Below, piece by piece: positions 21,401 through 31,390 of a stretch of DNA of 64,000 nucleotides. The stretch comes from Nemertoderma westbladi (lineage: Eukaryota; Xenacoelomorpha; Nemertodermatida; Nemertodermatidae): NCBI GenBank assembly GCA_032718475.1, contig JAUCBJ010006998.1, forward strand, positions 88,253-152,252, read 5' to 3'. Both the position numbers and the translations under genes were made by a program. The notes under the pieces were generated by a model. That model saw only the letters and a program-made list of their open reading frames with translations, was not told the DNA's origin and searched no databases. Every line of letters starts with the position of its first letter. Position 1 is the stretch's first letter.

Positions 21401-22234
21401 TCACCTTGTCGCATTGGGGACCCGAGTGTTAGGGTGTTTACTGAGGCTAGTCTAGTGACTTGCCTCAGATTCACCAATGGCTTTGTTGGTCGGGGTGGAA
21501 CATGAGAGTAGCCTCCAACTCCAGAATCCCTCTCCCCATCACAATCTGGCCTCCCTGGTGACCCAGGGTTTGGGCCAGAAAGGTCATCAGGAAAGGGGCT
21601 CAAAGAATTGTTGGCTGCTCTCTCTCCAGTAGGGGGTGAGACAGGCAGCCGGTCAGGAGTTAACTGACGCCTGTGAGGCCGATTGTGTCCGGTAATTCCA
21701 CTGGCCTCTAGTGGCCGGACCTCCGCATTGCTAATGTAATCCATAGTGGGGGTTGGGGGGTGCTTTTTTGCCGAGTCAGCTCTCGAGGCAAATACCGCAC
21801 CCTGGTTTGCCATTCCACAGGGTGGGTGTCGCAATGGAGTCAGATATGAGGCCCATCACCCATATCTACTCTGGCGCACATGACTCACCATTGGCTGTTG
21901 CAGCTCATCTGCTGGGTCATGCCCTGTACCCTTGCTGCCAGGTGCAGGTCGCAGTGAAGTGCTCTCAGAGTGGACATGAGAACACTCTACTCCTGACCAG
22001 CCATTGGTAGATCACCATCTGCCTGGTCAGGCCATATACCCCTGCAGCCAAGTATATGGGTCCTTAATCCAGGACCAAGGGCGTCCTTATCCCAGAACGA
22101 AGGGGGTCCTAGTTACAGGACCAGATTTGCCCTAGTAATAGGGTCTATGCAGCTACAGGTGGCACCTCCTTTATGCTGCAAGGAGGTGGCAAGTTTTCTT
22201 GATCAATGACCTAGAATACCTGACCAGACCTAAT
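18473..22234 (-). mobile_element. Full-length RTE-like non-LTR retrotransposon
   Basis: The element is 3.76 kb with a 5' untranslated region of about 400 bp (21835-22234), one 1105-codon ORF and a very short 3' tail. The tail ends, on the minus strand, in a CTAGTAGTAGTAG trinucleotide run. APE endonuclease followed by RT with no RNase H, a short 3' end and a simple-repeat tail are features of RTE-clade LINEs. The ORF is intact and the flanking repeats nearly identical, so insertion is recent. A decayed relative lies at 59719-59922. Confidence 0.85.
18517..21834 (-). CDS. LINE endonuclease-reverse transcriptase
   Basis: A 1105-aa ORF. Residues 1-120 form a Pro/Ser/Arg-rich leader without a recognised domain. 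An apurinic-type endonuclease follows (about 128-380) with E162 in QEHRM, D279/N281 in LGDFNAS, D342 in IDHILF and the terminal SDH at 367-369. The linker 385-590 is basic and helical. Reverse transcriptase spans about 600-880: NRASGVDGVPPEVF, FVDFFKAFD (D736), GVLQGDTLAPFLF and FADD (847-850). The C-terminal part has the RLRFAGHCFRRED motif common in RTE-like and related elements. All catalytic residues are present and there is no premature stop. The ATG at 21834 is the first in frame; one nearer residue 31 is possible. It cleaves target DNA and primes cDNA synthesis there. Confidence 0.9.
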   Translation of the reverse strand: MRHPPCGMANQGAVFASRADSAKKHPPTPTMDYISNAEVRPLEASGITGHNRPHRRQLTPDRLPVSPPTGERAANNSLSPFPDDLSGPNPGSPGRPDCDGERDSGVGGYSHVPPRPTKPLVNLRQVTRLASVNTLTLGSPMRQGELTALADKLSLSAVGVQEHRMQTGQTDEVLIKDMGGGWRLALASADDSGNGGIGLLMNPTAHAALDKIDQISNRIIRCHFSCSGRLAKKFPKVVLIVCYSPTSVAPVEEVENFYHNLQAATDGVDQHAFLTFLGDFNASLHQSPTSPWIYSNSVNRNSVHLQDFISGNGLFSAGTQFKKRTGKLWTHSGPSGHKSQIDHILFRRKYRSSIQDCNAFTLRPFSSDHRLIVAKVRLSLRASRTTKSARPRHDWSSLLKQPSVRSSFTLQLSNRYEALASEAADHCEGYTAFTKAVKLAAAETVPVYPRNRKRAPWTDNKIQKCRNDLHKAQKESRLKQTTAAKNAVKAASRSLNRQYSVNLQELINQQVDAINDADDSRQSSQAWKSINLLTGRKSQPTTKVKAESPADRLNGWKAHFEKLLNNDRVLPDNFIEVKVSESVLPDIPIGDISFAEVKAAAKSIKTNRASGVDGVPPEVFKIPECLKLIYPIIVDMYRTTRVPQEMKTNKLVPVPKKGNLTLYGSFRGISLISIAAKLYNRILLNRIRDPIERLLRGNQNGFRKGRGTMEPILALRRIIEELSKKKDRHLAVIFVDFFKAFDSVSRSRMFSILSLYGIPDEIIAAIRSVYDGSTTFVSTVDGDTEPFEVLWGVLQGDTLAPFLFIIVVDYVLRMSLDHHNDDGVMITPPTGSRSRGNPAKYLTDLDFADDLGVLSESLDGAQRLLSSLEHAASSVGLFINSRKTKILTVNFESHQQVSDRMSISSKDGMLEHVDDFCYLGSWIRKSGEDLRIRKGKAWAALNRLSRIWKSPRINRKLKVRLFRAAVVPVLLYGSPCWALTAEDTKSLDGTFTRMLRRVHCVKYNAHISNQTLYNIGGVSLVPPSLTLEQNRLRFAGHCFRREDQPVHNLVLWQPHGVNKHGGQPMTFLRRILKDTGLKDADDLTNVMGDRELWRCNFVDKPAQHS

Positions 22235-22449
22235 CACTAGTGGAATACTGGATAGAACAACTACCAAGATCAGGTTAGGCAGGAGTTTGCGAGCCCGTAG
22301 ACCCCCTGATTACCTCAGGTACTCTGATGAAATGGAAACGAAATAATTATAGGTGAACTGAGTGGGACAGAATTCATAGTTTGTACTTAAAAAAAAGGAA
22401 GGTGTAATCGGGACTATGTTATTATTTTGAGTTATGTTTAGATGACAGC
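22235..22449 (+). repeat. Right copy of 215-bp direct repeat flanking the LINE
   Basis: A repeat of 18258-18472, starting CACTAGTGGAATACTGG and ending TTTAGATGACAGC. It is followed by new sequence, presumably the original continuation of the Gypsy 3' end. Confidence 0.92.
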
Positions 22450-23170
22450 AGTCTGTTGGACAGTATGTACAGTACCTGTGTTAGGTTAGGTATGTTATAT
22501 CTGTATACTGTGTGCTGGTATAGCTGTACCGATGATATTGTACTGTTGATGTCAGACGTACCGGTCCGCCGGTTGTATATATATTCACTCTTTTACCGTT
22601 AACACCAACCAGATTCAATTTTTGCTGATTGAAATTTTATGCTACTTGTATTTTTCGTCATACCAGACAAGAACCTAAAATGATAGTTGCGTTACTGTAC
22701 CACGTTTGATTTTTAACAATTTTGAACGATTTTAATGATTTGTATCGTGATCAGCGACCTTGAAAACCAATATGTCTTCAGAATTACCAAACAAATGACA
22801 AAATTTAACAATTTATAATTTTATGCAACTTGTACTTTTCGTTCTGGGACATAAGAATGGCACTAAGATTGGGTTTGCATTATCAGAAATATTTATAACT
22901 ACTTTCATCTGATCAGCGACTTCGAAAACCCAAATACATTCAAAATTATCAAACCAAACACAAAATGTCTAGTTTGACAATTTTTGACTTGTACTTTTCA
23001 ACCAGGGGGACCAAAATAGCAACAAAAATGATGGTTGCATTGCCAGAAAATATTTTTAACAAGTTTTATAATGATCAGAGACCTCGAAAACCCTTATACC
23101 ATCATAAATTGTAATTTTTGGGCCAAGATCTAAAAATTTTCGAAAATCCCCCCCCCCCCCCCGGGTTAAT
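22450..23170. repeat. Gypsy 3' flank, three-copy 162-bp repeat and poly-C
   Basis: There is no gene. The first 150 bp may be the start of a Gypsy LTR (TGTTGGACAGTATG) but no partner is visible. From about 22600 a diverged tandem repeat follows, anchored by GATCAGCGACC-like words at 22749, 22911 and 23073, each with a CTTGTACTTTTC block. A run of 16 C (near 23147-23162) closes it. Confidence 0.55.
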
Positions 23171-23911
23171 TTACATTGTAAAATAGCCCGGGCCAGATAG
23201 GGTTAATAGAGTGAATTGTTGATGTCCCATTTGCTTGTCACTAAGGTCTATCAATATTTCAAGGTTGTGTCTTGACAAACAGCGTTTTATCTTCGAAATA
23301 TTGCGGTGCCATTTAGGTTTCATTTTCTGCTGATAATTATTTTCAATGTTTTAGAGTGTTCTCCATATCTTTTCTAAATTAGGAACTAACCGAGTCCCCA
23401 TAATAGTAAACCTACCACCACAAACCTACGGATTTCATTTCCAATTTTTACCAATTAAACATTTCTAGAGCTAACTATACCATGTTCGTTCAGTTCATCC
23501 GCTTATATAACCAATTATAAATTAGTTGATTATAAAACACCCAATTTATTGAAAAAACACGAGTGATCGGATCTTTGGTACCAATTTATCATTTACCACG
23601 ACAAATAATATATCCATGACAAAAAAGTAGAATATATTACTAATTAAACGAATAAACACCAATATATATAATCACAAAAATATTTTATTTCTATCAAAAT
23701 ATTTTTTACCATAAATAACAGGCCTACAACCATTAATCAAGAATACCTAATCTATTGATAAAACGCATTTGTTTCTTAAATAATAAATAAAGATGGGTCA
23801 AATATTCTACAGTCTAAGGAGTAAAAAATAGCTATCAATGAGTTCGAAAAGATGATTGCAACTATTATCAACAATACAAAAATGCATCAATACAAAAATA
23901 CATCAAAACTA
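23171..23911. other. AT-rich DNA with no recognised feature
   Basis: There are no long frames and no repeat structure that I could detect. The last few tens of bases, read together with the short spacers at 26592-26619 and 27887-27927, look like an old inverted copy of the Helitron-like family interior. Confidence 0.4.
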
Positions 23912-26591
23912 CTAGAAAGGCATTTCCTAAAGGAAATGCAACCATGAAGCTAAGGAAAATTAAACAAAGGGCCACAATTTGGTTCGTTGCTTAGCCTAGT
24001 TTAGTAGCATTTGCCAATAATTAACTTATATTCCCATGAAAACTACAGTTCTCTGGAACTGTTGGTTTAACCTTTGAAAAGAGATTCAGTCCAGATTGTG
24101 GTTCAGATAACACTTTCCGAGTTTCAGAAAATATTGTAGTTTATGTTCAAATTACCGATTTTCTATCAAAAGGCATCTGTTTGCAATGGTTGTCATGGAA
24201 ACCGAAAAATATAACAATGTAATTCGGATGCAGAATAAGTCATATAGTGTGGGGTAGGTGTTGGTCCCAAGTCATAATACTATTAACTTGTGCTTCAAAT
24301 TATTATTTTATAAATTTTGACATCTGTTTAGACTTGTTGCTATGGTAACTGGATTTTCTAATTAAATTTAGTTAATTAAAATATAGTTCCCACAATAATA
24401 TAGACTTGAATAATATAGTCTTTAATAAACTCCAGTTACCATGGTAACTAGATATTTCTGGAAGTTTTGATTTTTACAAAATCTTCCAAATAAGAGTCCA
24501 GATAACAACATATACCCAGTTACGGGATTATATCGTGAAGTTTAAGTTCAAAATGAACTATTTTTATGTCAAAACATCTGTTTGCTGGGTTGCCATGGAT
24601 ACTGAAAAATAGAACAATGTAATTCGGATGCAGAATAAGTGATATCCCTGTTGAAAATCCCTGTTACACATACTAAGTACTTGTAAAGTCTACTTGCTAT
24701 CTTCTTAACAAGTACTTGCCAAGATATGTAAAGTATATCACTTAATAAGCCAAATCTTTCTATGAATGTAAAGTTTTAATTAGGCACTTGGTAATTTTAA
24801 ACAGTATGTCATGTAAATAGAAAGTAATTATAAATTTATCAATGCAAATTATAATATAAAACTCAAACGTGAGACTGACCAATCACTGCACTGTGCATGT
24901 GTGTGCATGTTCTGTGTAGATGGGAGGGGGGTGGGGGGGGGGGGGGGGGGGTACCTTATCCAATCCCTACACCCTACAATCTACAGGCCTACACCTACAA
25001 TACCCTATACATTTAGAACAAGAAACAGCAGAGTATATATGAAAATATTTAATCCATAGTGATATGAGAGTATCCTTGATATATTTTGGTGATGACCCAT
25101 ATATTCGTATTCGATTAGTTAGATTAATATAATTTATCTTATTTTCAGACAAAATAGAATATTCATATTGATAAATCTACGACAATGTATTAACTTTAAG
25201 ACCTTGTAATAGGTCATTTGTCATTTTATATTTATTCAAAAATGTAAATAATACACAAAAGCAATTGAAGCATAAGAAAACTGCACAATTAAAAAATAAT
25301 GTTTTGCGATTAAAAATATTTATCTTGCGATATTAATAGCTTGAACATTCCAACGCCCATATATCTGCTTTATCTCAACAAAATTTAATAGTATTTGGTA
25401 TAAACAAAACAACATTTTTCGGCTTTCTTTCTTCATTATTTTCTTTTCTTATTGCTTTCTAACATAGCAGCTTTGGTAATCAGAGGAATCACTCATTAAA
25501 TCACCAAAAATGAACGCAAAACTGAATAATGTAATAGGAATGCTAAATATTAGTTTGTTTTGGTTCATATTCAATTTCGATCCATTAGGACGTTAAATTA
25601 CCTAATGTCAATGTCCCAATTTGATATATTACTAACAACGTCAGCATTTTTTACCTATATTAAACAATATTTCATAGATGTTCAGAATCGCAGGAAAAAA
25701 GTACCAATATGAACGTTTAATTTCTTTCGTGGATGTCATGTGCTACCTGGGATAGCTGCATTCAGACCTGACAACTGGCAGGCCCCACTGAAACTACTGA
25801 ACTGTTGTATGTAATACAGTGGTGACATTGTTATGCCTATACTCAGGCAAGTACAAGCTCGCCCAACAACTAACAGTACTGCAGTAAGCCTATATCTGCA
25901 TATATGCAATACTTTGCAGGGACATGGCAAGTACCTGCAAAATATAAGTGAGCAAAGTAACACTTGCAATATTTATTAAAACTAAAGAAATAACTTACAT
26001 GCTCTATTAAGTTTACCAAATTTTTGTTACTAAACATATTTTGACAAGTGTAATAAACTGATAGCAAGGAACTTGCAAATCTTAGGAAATGTACTATGAA
26101 TTTTCAACAGGGATAGTAGGGGTAGGGGTTGATTCCAAGTCACAATACCTTTAACTTGTGCTTCAAATTATCATTTTATAAATTTGAACATCTGTTTAGC
26201 CTGGTTGCCAAGGAAACTGAATTTTCTAGTTAACATAAATCGGCTGTGCTATGGACCTTAGAGTTGAGTTGAGAAACCCCAAGGTTATAGCTATTATAGT
26301 TTTCCTACAAATATAGTTATAAATATTGACTTTAAATACATAGACTTTTTTCTAAGTCCATTGCCATGGAAACCAGATTTTTCCTGGATATGAGACCCAT
26401 CCCACACTACGCGCCTTGATGAGTAGTATATACATGCAAAATTTCAGGGTACTTTTAAAGGCTAGTTTTTTCCGGAATCAAAAAAAAACAAATCTGCTCC
26501 ATACAAGTAAAATAGCCCACTATGAATAGACCATCTCAGCTAAGGAAAATCTTTCTTAGCGAAAGTAGTTGATTTTCCTTAGCTTCGTGGA
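23912..26591 (-). mobile_element. Helitron-like unit 1, interrupted by a TIR element
   Basis: Starts CTAGAAAGG after TA and ends CTTCGTGGA before T. It is the most diverged copy. Without the 1.47-kb insert at 24645-26113 it is about 1.21 kb. Confidence 0.75.
24645..26113. mobile_element. 1.47-kb non-autonomous TIR element flanked by TA
   Basis: Ends are TCCCTGTTGAAAAT and ATTTTCAACAGGGA, inverted copies of each other, with TA on both sides (24643-24644 and 26114-26115). Uninterrupted units read CATATAGTGGGGG here, so a TA duplication fits. TA targets are typical of Tc1/mariner-type elements, but no transposase is encoded. It contains a G run (24933-24951, 19 G). Confidence 0.75.
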
Positions 26592-26619
26592 TTTTGACAC
26601 AAAAATTGTTCATTTTGTA

Positions 26620-27886
26620 CGAGAAAGGAATTTCCTAAAGGAAATGCAACCACGAAGCTAAGGAAAATTAAACAAACGGCCACACTTTGGTTCGTTGCTT
26701 AGCCTCGTTTAGTAGCATTTGTCAATAATTAACTTCTATTCCCATGGAAACTAGAGTTCTCTGGAACTGTTGGTTTAACCTTTGAAAAAAAAATCAGTAC
26801 AGATTGTGGTTCAGATAACACATATACTGAGTTTCAGAAAATATTGTAGTTTATGTCCAAATTACCGATTTTCTATCAAAATGCATCTGTTTGCAGTGGT
26901 TGTCTTGGAAACTGAAAAATAGAACAATGTAATTCGGATGCAGAATAAGTCATATAGTGGGGGTAGGGGTTAATCCCAAGTCATAATACTATTAACTTGT
27001 GCTTCAAATTATCATTTTATAAATTTTAACATCTGTTTAGACTTGTTGCTATGGTAACTGTATTTTCTAATTAACCTCAAACGGCTTGGATATGGATCTT
27101 ATAGATGAGTTGCAAAACCCCAAGTTTATATATATTACAGTTTTGCTACAAATAGAGTTATCAATATAGACTTGAATGATATAGAGTTTAATAAACTACA
27201 GTTACCATGGTAACTAAATTTCTGGAATAATTTAAGTTTCACTAAAAGTTCCAACTAGTGGTCCAGATAACACGTACCCAGTTTTGTAAAATTTCATCGT
27301 GAAGTCTATGTCCAAATGAATAATTTTTGTATAAAAACATCTGTTTTCTGCGGTTGTCATGGTAACTGAAAAATAGAACAATGTAATTCGGATGCAGAAT
27401 AAGTTATATAGTGGGGGTAGGGGTTGGTCCCAAGTCATAACACCTTGCCCTTAGGCCTCAAATTAACATTTTATAAATTTTAACATCTGTTTATCCCGGT
27501 TGCCAAGGTAACTGGATTTTCTATTTAGCCTCAATCGGATCTACTATGGACCTTATAGTTGTGTTGCGAAACCCCAAGTTTATATCTATTATAGTTTTCC
27601 TACAAATAGAGTTATAAATATTGACTTGAAATACATAGACTTTTTTTGAAGTCCGTTGCCATGGAAACCAGATTTTTCCTGGATATGAGACCCGGCCCAA
27701 AAGATGCGCCTCGCCGAGTAGTATATACATGCAAAATTTCAGGGTACTTTTAAAGGCTAGTTTTTTCCGGAATCAAAAAAAACCAAATCTGCTCCATACA
27801 AGTAAAATAGCCCACTATGAATAGACCATCTCAGCTAAGGAAAATCTTTCTTAGCGAAAGTAGTTGATTTTCCTTAGCTTCGTGGA
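26620..27886 (-). mobile_element. Helitron-like unit 2 (complete, 1267 bp)
   Basis: Starts CGAGAAAGG and ends CTTCGTGGA. RFX-like dyads lie near 26740, 26900, 27046, 27199, 27351, 27497 and 27652. The flanks 26592-26619 and 27887-27927 join into one stretch resembling the inverted family interior, so it inserted into a relative. Confidence 0.8.
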
Positions 27887-27927
27887 CATAGACTAAACGA
27901 ACATTCTCTGAAACTGGGTATGTGTTA

Positions 27928-29194
27928 CGAGAAAGGCATTTCCTAAAGGAAATGCAACCACGAAGCTAAGGAAAATTAAACAAACGGCCACACTTTGGTT
28001 CGTTGCTTAGCCTCGTTTAGTAGCAATTGTCAATAATTAACTTCTATTCCCATGGAAACTAGAGTTCTCTGGAACTGTTGCTTTAACCTTTGAAAAAAAA
28101 TTCAGTACAGATTGTGGTTCAGATAACACATATACTGAGTTTCAGAAAATATTGTAGTTTATGTCCAGATTACCGATTTTCTATCAAATTGCATCTGTTT
28201 GCAGTGGTTGTCATGGAAACTGAAAAATAGAACAATGTAATTCGGATGCAGAATAAGTCATATTGTGGGGGTAGGGGTTAGTCCCAAGTCATAATACTAT
28301 TAACTTGTGCTTCAAATTATCATTTTATAAATTTTAACATCTGTTTAGACTTGTTGCTATGGTAACTGTATTTTCTAATTAACCTCAAACGGCTTGGATA
28401 TGGATCTTATAGATGAGTTGCAAAACCCCAAGTTTATATATATTACAGTTTTGCTACAAATAGAGTTATCAATATAGATTTGAATGATATAGAGTTTAAT
28501 AAACTACAGTTACCATGGTAACTAAATTTCTGGAATAATTTAAGTTTCACTAAAAGTTCCAACTCGTGGTCCAGATAACACATACCCAGTTTTGTAAAAT
28601 TTTATCGTGAAGTCTATGTCCAAATGAATAAGTTTTGAATAAAAACATCTGTTTTCAGCGGTTGTCATGGTAACTGAAAAATAGAACAATGTAATTCGGA
28701 TGCAGAATAAGTTATATAGTGGGGGTAGGGGTTGGTCCCAAGTCATAACACCTTAACCTTAGGCTTCAAATTAACATTTTATAAATTTTAACATCTGTCT
28801 AGCCCGGTTGCCAAGGTAACTGGATTTTCTATTTAACCTCAATCGGCTCTGCTATGGACCTTATAGTTGTGTTGAGAAACCCCAAGTTTATATCTATTAT
28901 AGTTTTCCTACAAATAGAGTTTTAAATATTGACTTGAAATACATAGACTTTTTTCTAAGTCCGTTGCCATGGAAACCAGATTTTTCCTGGATATGAGACC
29001 CAGCCCAAAAGATGCGCCTCGACGAGTAGTATATACATGCAAAATTTCAGGGTACTTTTAAAGGCTAGTTTTTTCACCGGTCAAAAAAAACCAAATCTGC
29101 TCCATACAAGTAAAATAGCCCACTATGAATAGACCATCTCAGCTAAGGAAAATCTTTCTTAGCGAAAGTAGTTGATTTTCCTTAGCTTCGTGGA
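27928..29194 (-). mobile_element. Helitron-like unit 3 (complete, 1267 bp)
   Basis: Same length and ends as unit 2 and very similar to it in sequence. Dyads are spaced about 150 bp apart, including GTTACCATGGTAAC near 28509. Short spacers of the host copy lie on both sides. Confidence 0.8.
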
Positions 29195-29212
29195 TTTATT
29201 GCCTCAATAATA

Positions 29213-30479
29213 CTAGAAAGGCATTTCCTAAAGGAAATGCAACCACGAAGCTAAGGAAAATTAAACAAACGGCCACAATTTGGTTCGTTGCTTAGCCTAG
29301 TTTAGTAGCATTTGCCAATAAATAACTTCTATTCCCATGGAAACTAGAGTTCTCTGGAACTGTTGGTTTTACCTTTGAAAAAAGATTCAGTCCAGATTGT
29401 TTTTCAGATAACACATCGAGTTTCAGAAAATATTGTAGTTTATGTCCAAATTACAGATTTTCTATCAAAATGCATCTGTTTGCAGTGGTTGTCATGGAAA
29501 CTGAAAAATAGAACAATGTAATTCGGATGCAGAATAAGTCATATAGTGGGGGTAGGTGTTGGTCCCAAGTCATAATACTATTAAATTGTGCTTCAAATTA
29601 TCATTTTATTAATTTTAACATCTGTTTACTCTTGTTGCTATGGTAAATGGATTTTCTAATTAACTTCGAACGGCTTGTATATGGACCTTATAGATGAGTT
29701 GCAAAACCCCAAGTTTATATATATTACAGTTTTTCTCCAAATAGAGTTATGATTATAGACTTGAATGATATATAACTTTAAAAAAACTACAGTTACCATG
29801 GTAACTAGATATTTCTGGAATGTTTTGAGTTTCACTAAAAGTTCCAACTAGTGGTCCAGATAACACATACCTAGTTTCGTAAAATTTTATCGTGAAGTCT
29901 ATGTACAAATGAATAATTTTCGTATAAAAACATCTGTTTTCAGCGGTTGTCAAGGTAACTGCAAAATAGAACAATCAAATTCGGACGCAGAATAAGTTAT
30001 ATAGTGGGGGTAGGGATTGGTCCCAAGTCATCACACCTTAACCTTAGGCTTCAAATTAACATTTTAAAAATTTTAACATCTGTTTAGCCCGGTTGCCAAG
30101 GTAACTGGATTTTCTATTTAACCTCAATCGGCTCTGCTATGGACCTTATAGTTGTGTTGAGAAACCCCAAGTTTATATGTATTATAGTTTTCCTACAAAT
30201 AGAGTTACAAATATTGACTTGAAATACATAGACTTTTTTCTAAGTCCGTTGCCATGGAAACCAGATTTTTCCTGAATATGAGACCCATCCCACACGACGC
30301 GCCTTGATGAGTAGTACATACATGCAAAATTTCAGGGTACTTTTAAAGGCTAGTTTTTTCCCCGACCAAAAAAAACCAAATCTGCCTCACACAAGTAAAA
30401 TAGCCCACTATGAATACACCATCTCAGCTAAGGAAAATCTTTCTTAGCGAAAGTAGTTGATTTTCCTTAGCTTCGTGGA
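29213..30479 (-). mobile_element. Helitron-like unit 4 (complete, 1267 bp)
   Basis: Starts CTAGAAAGG and ends CTTCGTGGA. Its right neighbour resumes mid-unit at ACTTGTGCTTC. Confidence 0.8.
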
Positions 30480-31373
30480 ACTTGTGCTTCAAATTATCAT
30501 TTTATAAATTTTAACATCTGTATAGTCTTGTTGCTATGGTAGCTGGATTTTCAAATTAACCTCGAACGGTTTGTATATGGACCTTATAGATGAGTTGCAA
30601 AACCCCAAGTTTATATATATTACAGTTTTGCTCCGAATAGAGTTATGAATATAGACTTGAATAATATAGACTTTAATAAACTACAGTTACCATGGTAACT
30701 AGATATTTCTGGGATGTTTTGAGTTTCACTAAAAGTTCGAACTAGTGGTCCAGATAACACATATCCAGTTTCGTAAAATTTTATCGTGAAGTCTATGTCC
30801 AAATGAGTTATTTTCGTATAAAAACATCTGTTTTCAGCGGTTGTCATGGTAACTGCAAAATTAAACAATGAAATTCGGACGCAGAATAACTCATATAGTG
30901 GGGGTAGGGGTTGGTCCCAAGACATAACACCTTCTCCTTAGGCTTCAAATTAACATTTTGTAAATTTTAACATCTGTCTAGCCCAGTTGCCAAGGCAACT
31001 GGATTTTCTATTGAACCTCAGTCGGCTCTGCTATGGACCTTATAGTTGAGTTGAGAAACCCCAAGTATATATGTATTATAGTTTTCCTACAAATAGAGTT
31101 ATAAATATTGACTTGAAATACATAGACTTTTTTCTAAGTCCGTTGCCATGGAAACCAGATTTTTCCTGGATATGAGACCCAGCCCAAAAGATGCGCCTCG
31201 ACGAGTAGTATATACATGCAAAATTTCAGGGTACTTTTAAAGGCTAGTTTTTTCACCGGTCAAAAAACCCCAAATCTGCCTCATACAAGTAAAATAGCCC
31301 ACTATGAATAGACCATCTCAGCTAAGGAAAATCTTTCTTAGCGAAAGTAGTTGATTTTCCTTAACTTCGTGGA
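30480..31373 (-). mobile_element. Helitron-like unit 5 (partial, 894 bp)
   Basis: Begins in mid-unit directly after unit 4 and ends normally. The missing third (about 370 bp) is not present on the far side of unit 4, so a deletion or truncation accompanied or followed the insertion. Confidence 0.7.
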
Positions 31374-31390
31374 CATTAAAGTCTATATTA

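Noticed and set aside
22450-22620. Gypsy 3' LTR
   Set aside because: A TGTT start is present but no second LTR or polypurine tract can be paired with it in the window, so it is not called as a feature.
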